A DNA stretch of 64,000 nt. Source: Bernardetia sp. (GTDB taxonomy: Bacteria > Bacteroidota > Bacteroidia > Cytophagales > Bernardetiaceae). How positions within the stretch are numbered: the stretch's first letter is position 1; the number at the start of each line of letters is the position of its first letter. Position numbers and translations under genes: made by a program. The stretch is taken from the NCBI GenBank assembly GCA_020630575.1, contig JAHDBD010000001.1, positions 62,001 through 126,000 of the forward strand, given 5' to 3'. A model generated the notes under the pieces. It saw only the letters and a list, made by a program, of their open reading frames with translations, was not told where the DNA came from and did not search any database. Below are positions 36,639 to 44,858 of this stretch, piece after piece.

Positions 36639-36833
36639 AAGTAAGATAAGGTTGAATAAAATAAAATAAAAGTGATTCTGAGTATATGAAAAAAGCTTTA
36701 ACAATGAACAAATGTTTTTTAATATACTCTATTCAGAAGGAAAAGGTTGTGTTAAATCAACAGTAAATGTTGTATTTTATGACAAAACAAAGAAAATCAT
36801 TTTTATTATACAACTCTTTTATAGTCTTTATTA

Positions 36834-36863
36834 TTGTGGATTAAATAAAGTATTGTATTTTTG
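36834..36863 (+). promoter_or_regulatory. promoter for cobT (TTG-N19-TATTTTTG)
   Basis: TTG at 36834-36836 and TATTTTTG at 36856-36863 match the Bacteroidota boxes at the standard spacing of 19. It ends 32 bases before the cobT ATG. No cobalamin riboswitch could be recognised in the short leader. Confidence 0.6.
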
Positions 36864-36895
36864 AAAAAAAAATATTTTTATTAACTTTTTATTCT

Positions 36896-37942
36896 ATGTC
36901 TTTATCCTTCACTATTGCTGCTCCTTCTTTGGGTTTGCGTCCAGAATTACAACGAAAAATCAATCAAAAAACAAAACCTATTGGCTCTTTAGGAAGGTTA
37001 GAAGGTATTGCTCTTCAAATAGGACTTATACAACAAACACTTTCTCCTACTCTTATCAATCCTCACATTGTTGTTTTTGCTGCTGACCATGGAATTGCAG
37101 AAAGTGGTGTTAGCCAATATCCACAGGAGGTAACACACCAAATGGTGAAAAACTTTTTAAAAGGAGGAGCAGCAATTAATATTTTTTGTAAGCAAAGTAA
37201 TATTCAACTCCTTGTTGTAGATACAGGAGTAAAAAAAGAATTCGATGAGCAACAAGAGAATTTTTTACAACTAAAAATAGCACTTGGCACAAATAATTTT
37301 TTAGACAAACCTGCTATGAGTGAAAAAGAATGTTGGAAATGTATAGAACAAGGAAGTAAAATTGTAGAAAATATTTCTAAAAAAGGTACAAATATTATTG
37401 GTTTTGGAGAAATGGGAATTGGAAATACTTCTTCTGCGTCTCTTATTTTGCATCATCTCACAGGAATAAAACTTGCTGAATGTGTAGGAAGTGGAACAGG
37501 ATTAAATGAAAGAGGAATAGATAAAAAACTTACTCTTTTGAAACAAGCTGATCGCAAATATCCAAAAAACATGAAACCCTTCGAAGTTTTAGCTACTTTT
37601 GGAGGTTTTGAAATTGCTCATATGGTAGGAGCAATGCTAGAAGCAGCGCAAAAAGGAATGGTGATTTTAGTAGATGGTTTTATCGCAACAGCTGCTGCTA
37701 TGATAGCACATGCATTTTATCCACAAAGTAAAGAGTATATGATTTTTTCTCATCAATCTGGCGAATATGGACATGCTCACATGTTAGAGCATTTGAGAGT
37801 AATGCCACTTCTTTTATTGGGAATGCGTTTGGGAGAGGGAACAGGGTGTGCTATTGCCTATCCTCTTTTGGAATCTGCTATTGCTTTTCTAAATAGTATG
37901 GCTTCGTTTGAAACAGCTAATGTTTCAGAATCATTAAAATAA
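36896..37942 (+). CDS. cobT: nicotinate-nucleotide--dimethylbenzimidazole phosphoribosyltransferase
   Basis: The 348-aa length is normal for CobT. Signatures are KPIGSLGRLE (about residue 26), FAADHGIAESGVSQYPQEVT, FGEMGIGNTSSAS and LGEGTGCAIAYPLLE at the C-terminus, which includes the catalytic glutamate. It makes alpha-ribazole phosphate for the lower ligand of cobalamin. It stands alone, which suggests corrinoid salvage or a cob locus elsewhere. A good promoter lies just upstream. Confidence 0.97.
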   Translation: MSLSFTIAAPSLGLRPELQRKINQKTKPIGSLGRLEGIALQIGLIQQTLSPTLINPHIVVFAADHGIAESGVSQYPQEVTHQMVKNFLKGGAAINIFCKQSNIQLLVVDTGVKKEFDEQQENFLQLKIALGTNNFLDKPAMSEKECWKCIEQGSKIVENISKKGTNIIGFGEMGIGNTSSASLILHHLTGIKLAECVGSGTGLNERGIDKKLTLLKQADRKYPKNMKPFEVLATFGGFEIAHMVGAMLEAAQKGMVILVDGFIATAAAMIAHAFYPQSKEYMIFSHQSGEYGHAHMLEHLRVMPLLLLGMRLGEGTGCAIAYPLLESAIAFLNSMASFETANVSESLK

Positions 37943-38098
37943 GTAAATTTTAGATAGAACTTAAAATGAGTTAATTAATAAAAAATCTATTAAAAACCAT
38001 ATTTTGCTTCTAAATATCAAAACATTTGGTATAATAATAGAGTAATCTATGAGTGAATTATTTTTTCAATTTATTTATTCTCATTATTAAATCCAATT

Positions 38099-38548
38099 AT
38101 GAAATCTTCTCAATTTTTCAAAACAGCTTTATTTGCTGTTTTATTTATGTCTATTTTTGCCTTTTCTACAACAGCATTTGCTCAACATACACTCACAGTG
38201 GAAGTTTCTAATATAAAAAGCGATAAAGGAACAATAATGATAGCTCTTTTTAAGGGAGAAGCTGGTTTTCCAAAAGATGATTCGAAGGCTGTCAAAAAAA
38301 TGAAAGTAACTATAAAAGATAAAAAAGCAACAATTACTTTTACAGATTTAGAAGCAGGAGATTATGCTTTTGCATTATTTCACGACGAAAACGGAAATAA
38401 TGAAATGGATAGCAATATGTTTGGAATTCCAAAAGAAGGCTATGGATTTTCTACTAATTTCAAGCCTAAGGTAAGCGCACCTGACTTTGATGAAGCTGAC
38501 TTTAAAATAGAAGCAGATACAGTTCAAAAAGTCAAAATTATCAACTAA
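38099..38548 (+). CDS. DUF2141 secreted protein (149 aa)
   Basis: The signal peptide (residues 1-28) ends TTAFAQ-HTL. The mature part is a compact beta domain of the DUF2141 type: VSNIKSDKGTIMIALFKGEAGF, LEAGDYAFALFHDENGN and MFGIPKEGYGFSTNFK. The HDENGN.EMD motif is the family hallmark and could bind a metal. It is periplasmic or exported. Role unknown. Confidence 0.88.
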   Translation: MKSSQFFKTALFAVLFMSIFAFSTTAFAQHTLTVEVSNIKSDKGTIMIALFKGEAGFPKDDSKAVKKMKVTIKDKKATITFTDLEAGDYAFALFHDENGNNEMDSNMFGIPKEGYGFSTNFKPKVSAPDFDEADFKIEADTVQKVKIIN

Positions 38549-38669
38549 TTTTGTGGCAAAATCATTGATTATGTTTTTCATGTTTTGGCGAAACAAACTG
38601 ACACTACCGTGATATTTAATTTATCTTTTAATAATAGACTTAGAAATCTATGATACTTTTAATTAACAA

Positions 38670-39002
38670 ATGATTCCTGTTACAATTTCTGATAAAGCAT
38701 TTTCTCATATTCAAACTATTTTAGCAACCAAAAGCATTCCTAAAGAATACGGATTGCGCTTGATTGTACAGGGTGGTAATGGATGTAGTGGAGTCAATTT
38801 CCGTCTAGGTTTTGATAAAAAAAAGGAAGAAGATGAATCGTATTTTTTAGAAAATCCTTTGAGTTCTTTAAGTAATGACAAAGAAAGATTAGAAGTTATC
38901 TATCAAAAAAAAGATATGTTATTTCTAATAGGATTAGAAATTGATTTTGAGGAGCGAAGCAGCGAACAAGGTTTTGTTTTTCAACCAAAATCTTCAGAAT
39001 AA
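38670..39002 (+). CDS. IscA/HesB-like protein lacking the C-terminal CxC motif
   Basis: A 110-aa HesB-fold protein that begins MIPVTISDKAFSHIQ and contains GLRLIVQGGNGCSGVNFRLGF. True A-type Fe-S carriers have a first Cys at GGCSG and a late CGCG pair; here only the first (GCSG) is present and the C-terminus reads EQGFVFQP. So it may not carry Fe-S clusters in the standard way. A bidirectional terminator follows. Confidence 0.8.
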   Translation: MIPVTISDKAFSHIQTILATKSIPKEYGLRLIVQGGNGCSGVNFRLGFDKKKEEDESYFLENPLSSLSNDKERLEVIYQKKDMLFLIGLEIDFEERSSEQGFVFQPKSSE

Positions 39003-39026
39003 AAAAACTTTCTTATTTTAAAAGGC

Positions 39027-39070
39027 AAAAATGACCAATAAATTAAATATGAATTTATTGGTCATTTTTT
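39027..39070. terminator. bidirectional terminator
   Basis: AAAATGACCAATAAATT pairs with AATTTATTGGTCATTTTTT around a seven-base loop. It is placed between the convergent IscA-like and DUF4870 genes. Confidence 0.9.
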
Positions 39071-39093
39071 ATGTGGTTGGTGCTAGAGAGCTT

Positions 39094-39489
39094 TTAAGCT
39101 CCCACACTTTTAAACCATTCTTGAAAATGCTCTCCTATAATTGGAACAGGCTTGCGTTCACCATTTATAGCTCCCATAAGTCCCATTACCCAAAAAATAA
39201 CTAAAGGTATTATTCCAAGTATAGAAATTAGCCATCCAAGTAATGGAATAATATTTACTACTGATAGAGCAATACCTGCTACTCCTATACCAAGCATTTG
39301 GCGAATATGAAAATTAACATATTCAGATTTTTGCTCTTGATTCTGAACAAAAGCTATAACCCATCCTATTATAGTAATATAGGCAATAATTCCATTTGAT
39401 TTTTCTTTATCTGAAATAGAAAGACTTCTTTGAGTAGCCGTTTCCATTTCGGAAAAGTTTTTTGATTGTCTTGATTCTTGAGATTCCAT
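39094..39489 (-). CDS. DUF4870 (Tic20-like) membrane protein
   Basis: 131 aa with a charged N-terminus, then three hydrophobic segments: IIAYITIIGWVIAFVQ, LGIGVAGIALSVVNIIPLLG and ISILGIIPLVIFWVMGLMGA. FHIRQMLG between the first two and the NGE.KPVPIIGE end are typical of DUF4870 proteins. It is an inner-membrane protein with no assigned role. Confidence 0.85.
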   Translation of the reverse strand: MESQESRQSKNFSEMETATQRSLSISDKEKSNGIIAYITIIGWVIAFVQNQEQKSEYVNFHIRQMLGIGVAGIALSVVNIIPLLGWLISILGIIPLVIFWVMGLMGAINGERKPVPIIGEHFQEWFKSVGA

Positions 39490-39631
39490 AATAATTGAGT
39501 AGTTTAATTTTTAAATTAGCAAAAATGAAATTTGGTTTTCACTTTAATACACAAAAAAAACAACTCAAAAAGCTCACACAAACAATGAAAAATTTAAATT
39601 TAAGATAAATCTATAAAAAATAATTTTATAT

Positions 39632-40534
39632 CTATTCGGCAGCTTTATCTTCCGAATAAGAAATCAAATCTTGTGGTTTTTGTAGAATATGAACATTTTT
39701 AGAAGTCTTATAATCTTGTCCCATTACTTGAAAGCCAGAAACTAAAATATCAGCATCTGGAAAACGTTCGCCAATCTCAAATAAATATTCTTCTACTGCA
39801 TTTGCACTTGGTGAAGACGTAATAATGGTTATTAAGGTAGCAGGTTTGTGAGTTGCATATACTTCTTGTAAGTCCTTCAAAGGAAGATTTTGACCTAAAT
39901 AAATCACTTGATTTCCTCTTACTTTCAATAAATAATAAGAAAATAAGAGAGAAATTTCGTGCAATTCTCCACTAGGTAAGAATAGAATATATTTTTTTCC
40001 TGTTCCAGATGACTTATCTCTATACTGCCCATCTATTGCAACAATTATTTTCTGACGAATAAGTCCTGTAATAAAATGTTCTTGAGCTGGATTAATTGCA
40101 TTGGTAGTCCAAAGCATTCCTATTCTGCTCAAAAAAGGATAAATAATATTGAGCATTGTCTTTTCAAAACCAAACTGCAAAATACTCGTCGACATGATTC
40201 TCTCAAACTGTTCTTCATTGATATCAATTGTAGCAGCTGTTAATGCGCTAATCTGAGATTGATAATCCGAAGTTCTTGAAAGAGTTTCCCTTACTTTTAC
40301 ATATACTTCGTTTTGGGACATTTTGGCAATCTTCGAAATACGAACCCCATTATTATTGAGTAATGCTACATTGAGCATATATTTCAAATCTTCTGAGTCA
40401 TAGTAACGAATGTTTGTATCTGTTCGTTTGGGCGTTACGATTTCATAACGCTGTTCCCACATTCGGATAGTATGTGCTCTAATGCCTGTTAGGTTTTCTA
40501 AATCTCGTATGGAATAAGTATTGGTATCTCGCAC
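39632..40534 (-). CDS. MerR-family regulator with B12-binding-type C-terminal domain
   Basis: A 300-aa protein. The N-terminal winged-helix (about residues 7-75) reads YSIRDLENLTGIRAHTIRMWEQRY and RYYDSEDL. The C-terminal half (about 95-290) matches the CarH/LitR type: a helical cap with LWTTNAINPAQEHF (W...EH) and a Rossmann part with SGELHEISLLF and VIYLGQNLPLKDL. The His of GELHEIS sits where the B12-ligating His lies, but the usual Gly two residues on is Ser. It may sense adenosylcobalamin and light, or have lost this. Targets are unknown; it is monocistronic. Confidence 0.85.
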   Translation of the reverse strand: MRDTNTYSIRDLENLTGIRAHTIRMWEQRYEIVTPKRTDTNIRYYDSEDLKYMLNVALLNNNGVRISKIAKMSQNEVYVKVRETLSRTSDYQSQISALTAATIDINEEQFERIMSTSILQFGFEKTMLNIIYPFLSRIGMLWTTNAINPAQEHFITGLIRQKIIVAIDGQYRDKSSGTGKKYILFLPSGELHEISLLFSYYLLKVRGNQVIYLGQNLPLKDLQEVYATHKPATLITIITSSPSANAVEEYLFEIGERFPDADILVSGFQVMGQDYKTSKNVHILQKPQDLISYSEDKAAE

Positions 40535-40772
40535 GATAAATAAATTTAAGAGTAAGTAGAGTAGATTATTAATATATTATTAGTATTATATCTTTTCTTT
40601 CAAAGTTAATAAAAACTATTTTCGTCTTCCTGAGTAGTAAATAATTTATACAATAACGCAAAAATATAAAATTTGTTTAATATGATTGTGAAAATATTCA
40701 ACAAAAATTAATCTATGTTTACCCCTCTTAAACAAAAGAACTATTTTGATCTAAATAAATAATTATAATTTT

Positions 40773-41762
40773 CTAACTCGTTTTACCCAAATGAAAGATA
40801 GCATCTCCTTGATTTACAACAGCTTGATGATTAATTGCTACTACATGACAACGTTGTTTGCAAATAATATCGTGATGAAGTTCGCCAAAAGGATCTGTAA
40901 GACTTCCAATAATTTGTCCTTCCTCTATCATCGAACCATTTCTAACAAAAGACCTAAAAAGACCTGAAAACTTAGCTCGCATCCAAGAAGTACGTTCCAA
41001 AATAACAGGTTCTGTAACTCGGTCTGCACCACGCATTTTGAGTATATCTTCTTTGTCTATCATATCCAAATGATACATCAAACGAACAGCACCACGCATT
41101 CCTTCTTTTACAGGTGCACGATTTAGGCGTTGTGACTCTCCTCCTTCATATACCAAAATAGGTTTTCCCATTTGTTGAGCAAGATTACGAAGCGACTTAT
41201 CTCTTAGTTTGGCATTAATAATAAAATGAGGTGCAAAAGCACGAGCATATTCTTCATTTTTTCCTTCAGCAAGCAAACAACGAAGCTGAGAGAAATTATT
41301 TATTCTGCCTCCTCCTGTATGAAAATCTAAGCCTAAATCTATGTGAGGTAAAATTTCGGTAGTAAACGCATTAGCCACACGACTAGCCAGTGAACCTTCT
41401 TTGCTCCCAGGGAAACTTCGGTTAATATCTTTTCCATCGGGAACTTCTCTAGAAAAATTCAAAAAGCCATAAATATTTAAAAGAGGAATGGCAATGACAG
41501 TTCCACGTTTAGGAATGAGTAATTCTTTAGAAATTAATTGTCTTATTATCTCTACTCCATTTACTTCATCGCCATGCATACCTGCAATTAACAACAATGT
41601 TTTACCAGGTTTTTTGGAACGATATACAAAAACAGGTGTATCAATAGAAGTACGTGAAGGAAGTTTGGCAATATTGAGATTGATTTGTTTGTGTTCACCT
41701 ACAGCTACTGAAACTCCATCAATGACAATGTCTTTATGATAATTTGGAAATTCGCTTTTCAT
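40773..41762 (-). CDS. succinylglutamate desuccinylase/aspartoacylase family protein
   Basis: A 329-aa M14-like amidohydrolase. Zinc motif GMHGDEVNG (H-x-x-E, about residue 59), then PDGKDINRSFPG and LGLDFHTGG (zinc His). A C-terminal biotinyl/beta-barrel-like part follows (RAKFSGLFRSF, VVNQGDAIFHLG). Family members remove acyl groups from N-acylated amino acids or related amides. The substrate is not determinable here. Cytoplasmic, no signal peptide. Confidence 0.9.
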   Translation of the reverse strand: MKSEFPNYHKDIVIDGVSVAVGEHKQINLNIAKLPSRTSIDTPVFVYRSKKPGKTLLLIAGMHGDEVNGVEIIRQLISKELLIPKRGTVIAIPLLNIYGFLNFSREVPDGKDINRSFPGSKEGSLASRVANAFTTEILPHIDLGLDFHTGGGRINNFSQLRCLLAEGKNEEYARAFAPHFIINAKLRDKSLRNLAQQMGKPILVYEGGESQRLNRAPVKEGMRGAVRLMYHLDMIDKEDILKMRGADRVTEPVILERTSWMRAKFSGLFRSFVRNGSMIEEGQIIGSLTDPFGELHHDIICKQRCHVVAINHQAVVNQGDAIFHLGKTS

Positions 41763-41819
41763 GGTTTTTGTTTTGAGTGATAAAAAATGTGTTTTAAAAT
41801 TAGTTTATACAACACATAT

Positions 41820-42680
41820 TTATTCCAAAATATAATTTCCTTTGTATTTCTCAAATTCTTTTTTCAAAAATTCTTTTACTTCTTCTGGTGATTTTTCTAA
41901 TAAATGGTCTATTTCTGAGTTATGTGCAAACTTTACTTTTCGGTCAGTTTGATTCAAATATCCTTTCTTGTACAATTCTTCTATCGAAGCAGGATTTTCA
42001 TTTAACTTTACAGCTTGGTTGAGTTCTTTTGGAACTAAAAAAGCATTGTTATAATGAATATTAACGACTTGATAATCATATTTTTCACAAATATCTTCTA
42101 ACATTGCCACGCTATATCCAAAAAAATTATCGCCTTTCCAAAACGTATCTGGGTGATAGGTTACTGTAAAACGAGTAGGATAAGGAATACGCTCATTAAT
42201 TTCAGTACAAATTACTCTAGGACGATATTCTGAAAGAATACTATCTAAAATAAAATAATCATAACTATCAATATCCAAATTTAGGAACAAAAAATCTTTT
42301 GGAGCTTCGGCTACTTTCAAGAGTGAAAGAACTGTATCAGGCAAAGCTTTGGTGCGTAAAAGCTGAACATTTGGATAAATTTTGTACAAATTAGATAAAA
42401 AAGCAAATTTTTCACTATCGTACTCAACAGCTACTCCTTCGTATCCATCCCTAAAAAAAACGAAAGTATTAGACATCGTAATTCCGTCGGAAGCTGCAAT
42501 ATCTACTATAAAATTATTATCTGATTCTGTATTTTTACTAATTTTATCAAAGTAAGAAGCCAGTATTTTGTCTTCTCCAAAATTAGCATAACTTTCTGTG
42601 CTATGTTGTGTAGGAACATATTTTTTTCGTGCTTCGTAGCCGAAGGTATCTAATACACCACGTAAAATATTTTTTATCAT
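41820..42680 (-). CDS. FkbM-like class I methyltransferase
   Basis: 286 aa. After an N-terminal helix, the Rossmann-type segment NFIVDIAASDGITMSNT (motif I), GYEGVAVEYDSEKFAFL (motif II acid) and FLFLNLDIDSYDYFILD (motif IV-like) resemble the FkbM methyltransferase fold. The lead-in SYANFGEDKILASYF is typical of these sugar or lipid O-methyltransferases. Neighbours do not form an operon with it: it starts 174 bp after the transketolase gene, across a terminator. Substrate unknown. Confidence 0.75.
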   Translation of the reverse strand: MIKNILRGVLDTFGYEARKKYVPTQHSTESYANFGEDKILASYFDKISKNTESDNNFIVDIAASDGITMSNTFVFFRDGYEGVAVEYDSEKFAFLSNLYKIYPNVQLLRTKALPDTVLSLLKVAEAPKDFLFLNLDIDSYDYFILDSILSEYRPRVICTEINERIPYPTRFTVTYHPDTFWKGDNFFGYSVAMLEDICEKYDYQVVNIHYNNAFLVPKELNQAVKLNENPASIEELYKKGYLNQTDRKVKFAHNSEIDHLLEKSPEEVKEFLKKEFEKYKGNYILE

Positions 42681-42695
42681 TTTTTTGAGTTAAAT

Positions 42696-42719
42696 GTTAT
42701 TGGTGAGGACACCAACAAC
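42696..42719. repeat. palindromic intergenic repeat (GGTG..CACC type), copy 1
   Basis: GTTATTGGTG and CACCAACAAC form a hairpin. A related copy with GTCGTTGGTG and CATCAACGAC is at 56032-56054. Confidence 0.5.
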
Positions 42720-42778
42720 GGCGCAACACCAAAAACAGCGAGAGAAATTTTCTTTGAAAAATAAAAGTCAAAATTTAC

Positions 42779-42815
42779 AAAAAAAAGGCAATCTATTTTT
42801 AAATTGCCTTTTTTA
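42779..42815 (-). terminator. terminator of the transketolase gene
   Basis: On the minus strand AAGGCAAT pairs with ATTGCCTT and is followed by eight T. It lies about 40 bases after the stop at 42855. Confidence 0.8.
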
Positions 42816-42854
42816 TCTAATAGAATAACAAATTCTATGCTATATAATTTTAGT

Positions 42855-43826
42855 TTAAACTGAAGCAAATTTTGCTTTACGTTCTAAAACAGCTTTTGCT
42901 TTTTTGATAATATCAGTTGAAGTAAGTCCATATTTTATCATCAACTCTTCTGGTGTTCCACTTTCTCCGAAGCTATCATTTACACCTACAAATTCCATTG
43001 GAACAGGATTATTCATCACTAAAGTTTGTGCAATACTACTTCCCAAGCCACCCATAATTTGATGCTCTTCAGCAGAAACAGCACATTTTGTCTTAGAGAC
43101 AGACTTCAAAATTGCATCTCTATCTAATGGCTTAATTGTATGAATATTGATGATTTCAGCAGAAATTCCTTCTTTTAATAATTCTTCGTGAGCCAAAAGA
43201 GCTTCCCAGACCAAGTGTCCAGTTGCAAAAATAGTAACGTCTGTTCCTTCTTGTAAAGTGATTGCTTTTCCAATTTCAAACTTTACATCAGTAGGCATAA
43301 AAACAGGAACTTTCGGACGACCAAAACGCAAATAAACAGAACCTTGATGTTCTGCAATTGCTAAAGTAGCTGCTTTTGTTTGGTTATAGTCACAAGGATT
43401 GATAACAGTCATGTGAGGAAGCATTTGCATCATTCCAATATCTTCCAAAATTTGGTGTGTTGCACCATCTTCTCCAAGTGTGATACCTGCATGAGAAGCA
43501 CAAATTTTGACATTTTTACCAGAATAAGCAATCGACTGACGAATTTGGTCATATACTCTACCTGTTGAAAAATTGGCAAAAGTTCCTGTAAAAGGAATCC
43601 AGCCACCAATAGTAAGACCTGCTGCAATACCCATCATATTGGCTTCTGCAATACCAACTTGATAGAAACGCTCTGGAAATTGCTTTTGAAAATCGCCCAT
43701 TTTGAGTGAACCAATAAGGTCAGCACAAAGTGCAACTACTTTAGGATTTGTTTTACCTAGTTCTGTAAGTCCGTCGCCAAAACCTGAGCGAGTATCGTTT
43801 TTCGTGTCGAAAGTATATTTTTTCAT
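42855..43826 (-). CDS. transketolase, C-terminal subunit (split enzyme)
   Basis: The 323 aa correspond to the pyrimidine-binding and C-terminal domains: [29 protein letters not shown] (the catalytic E of the TPP-activating site), [28 protein letters not shown] and [10 protein letters not shown]. The N-terminal PP-binding half is encoded separately in split transketolases, usually right beside it; here it is absent. The upstream neighbour is an NlpC/P60-like gene. The function requires the N-terminal partner to be made elsewhere. No signal peptide. Confidence 0.92.
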   Translation of the reverse strand: MKKYTFDTKNDTRSGFGDGLTELGKTNPKVVALCADLIGSLKMGDFQKQFPERFYQVGIAEANMMGIAAGLTIGGWIPFTGTFANFSTGRVYDQIRQSIAYSGKNVKICASHAGITLGEDGATHQILEDIGMMQMLPHMTVINPCDYNQTKAATLAIAEHQGSVYLRFGRPKVPVFMPTDVKFEIGKAITLQEGTDVTIFATGHLVWEALLAHEELLKEGISAEIINIHTIKPLDRDAILKSVSKTKCAVSAEEHQIMGGLGSSIAQTLVMNNPVPMEFVGVNDSFGESGTPEELMIKYGLTSTDIIKKAKAVLERKAKFASV

Positions 43827-44000
43827 GTTCTTAAAACAATGATATAAATGATAGAAATAAGAAGAAGAATCTATTTATAACACAAAGATAAACGGTTTTG
43901 AAGTAAAATGCTAATACTTGGGAATTAGGAAATGGATATTGGCAAATAGGAAATATACGTATTTTTCATTCCTCAATTTCTAAATTCCATTTCCTAATTC

Positions 44001-44723
44001 CTATTCTAGCCATTTCTCTACTTGTAGTTGTCCTGCCACTCTGTATTTGGATTTTCTGATTGTATTCGAACTAAAAGCCATTTGATTCCGAACGCCTTTA
44101 AGAATTCCATTTGAAGAGTGAATAAAATGAGTAGAACTTCCATCAATGAACAAAAAACCTGTATGAGTATCTAATCCTAAAATATAAATTCCGTCGCCCA
44201 TTTCTTCTACTTCTTCCATAAAATCTTCAAAACCTGCATTGACTTTTAGTTTTATAAATTTCTTATCAACTGTTTTTCTGATAAGTGTTTCAGAAGCTGC
44301 TTGAGCCATTGTTATTCTTTCAATCGGATAGCCTAAGTCTCTCAAAATGGTAGTTACAAAATATCCACAAGCTATTTTTCCTTTCCCTGGTATTTGTGTC
44401 GTTCCCGAATAGCTCCATTTTGTTCCATACCAATACTTACAAACCTGCTCAAAACTATTTTCAAATATTTTTTGTGCTTTTTCTACAACTTTCTCTTTTT
44501 CTGAATCTGTTTTGGCTTCTTGATATTCTTTTTTGAGAGAATCTTGTTTTACTTTTATTTCAGAAAGCAGAATTTTGTAATCAGAATGAGAATAATACCA
44601 ACGATACAAAGGAGTTTGATATTTATAAGGAGAAAGATAAAAACCAATTCCCGCCAAAATAATAACGACAATGGAAAGTTTAAGTAAGAGTCTGAATAAG
44701 AAGCGTTTTAGACGTTTTAACAT
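44001..44723 (-). CDS. membrane-anchored NlpC/P60-like cysteine peptidase
   Basis: 240 aa with an N-terminal membrane segment (about residues 14-30) and a positively charged inside end. The C-terminal domain has WYGTKWSYSGTTQ, GKIACGYFVTTILRDLGY (catalytic-type Cys with following helix), then DTHTGFLFI (His) and THFIHSS. This order of Cys, His, His matches NlpC/P60-type folds that cleave peptidoglycan stem peptides. The anchor places it on the periplasmic side. The family call is by motif only. Confidence 0.65.
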   Translation of the reverse strand: MLKRLKRFLFRLLLKLSIVVIILAGIGFYLSPYKYQTPLYRWYYSHSDYKILLSEIKVKQDSLKKEYQEAKTDSEKEKVVEKAQKIFENSFEQVCKYWYGTKWSYSGTTQIPGKGKIACGYFVTTILRDLGYPIERITMAQAASETLIRKTVDKKFIKLKVNAGFEDFMEEVEEMGDGIYILGLDTHTGFLFIDGSSTHFIHSSNGILKGVRNQMAFSSNTIRKSKYRVAGQLQVEKWLE

Positions 44724-44858
44724 TGAATTTTGAGTTAAATGAAATGTAAGAAAAGCAAGTTACAAAATAAATTATAAGAAAATAATATCAAAATGATGCA
44801 ACCATTTGTACTACTCTTTGGGTCTTGATTAAAATACAACTTAACCCATTTTATTCGT

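Noticed and set aside
36720-36895. Possible cobalamin riboswitch before cobT
   Set aside because: The leader between the promoter and ATG is only about 30 bases and has no conserved B12-box-like sequence.
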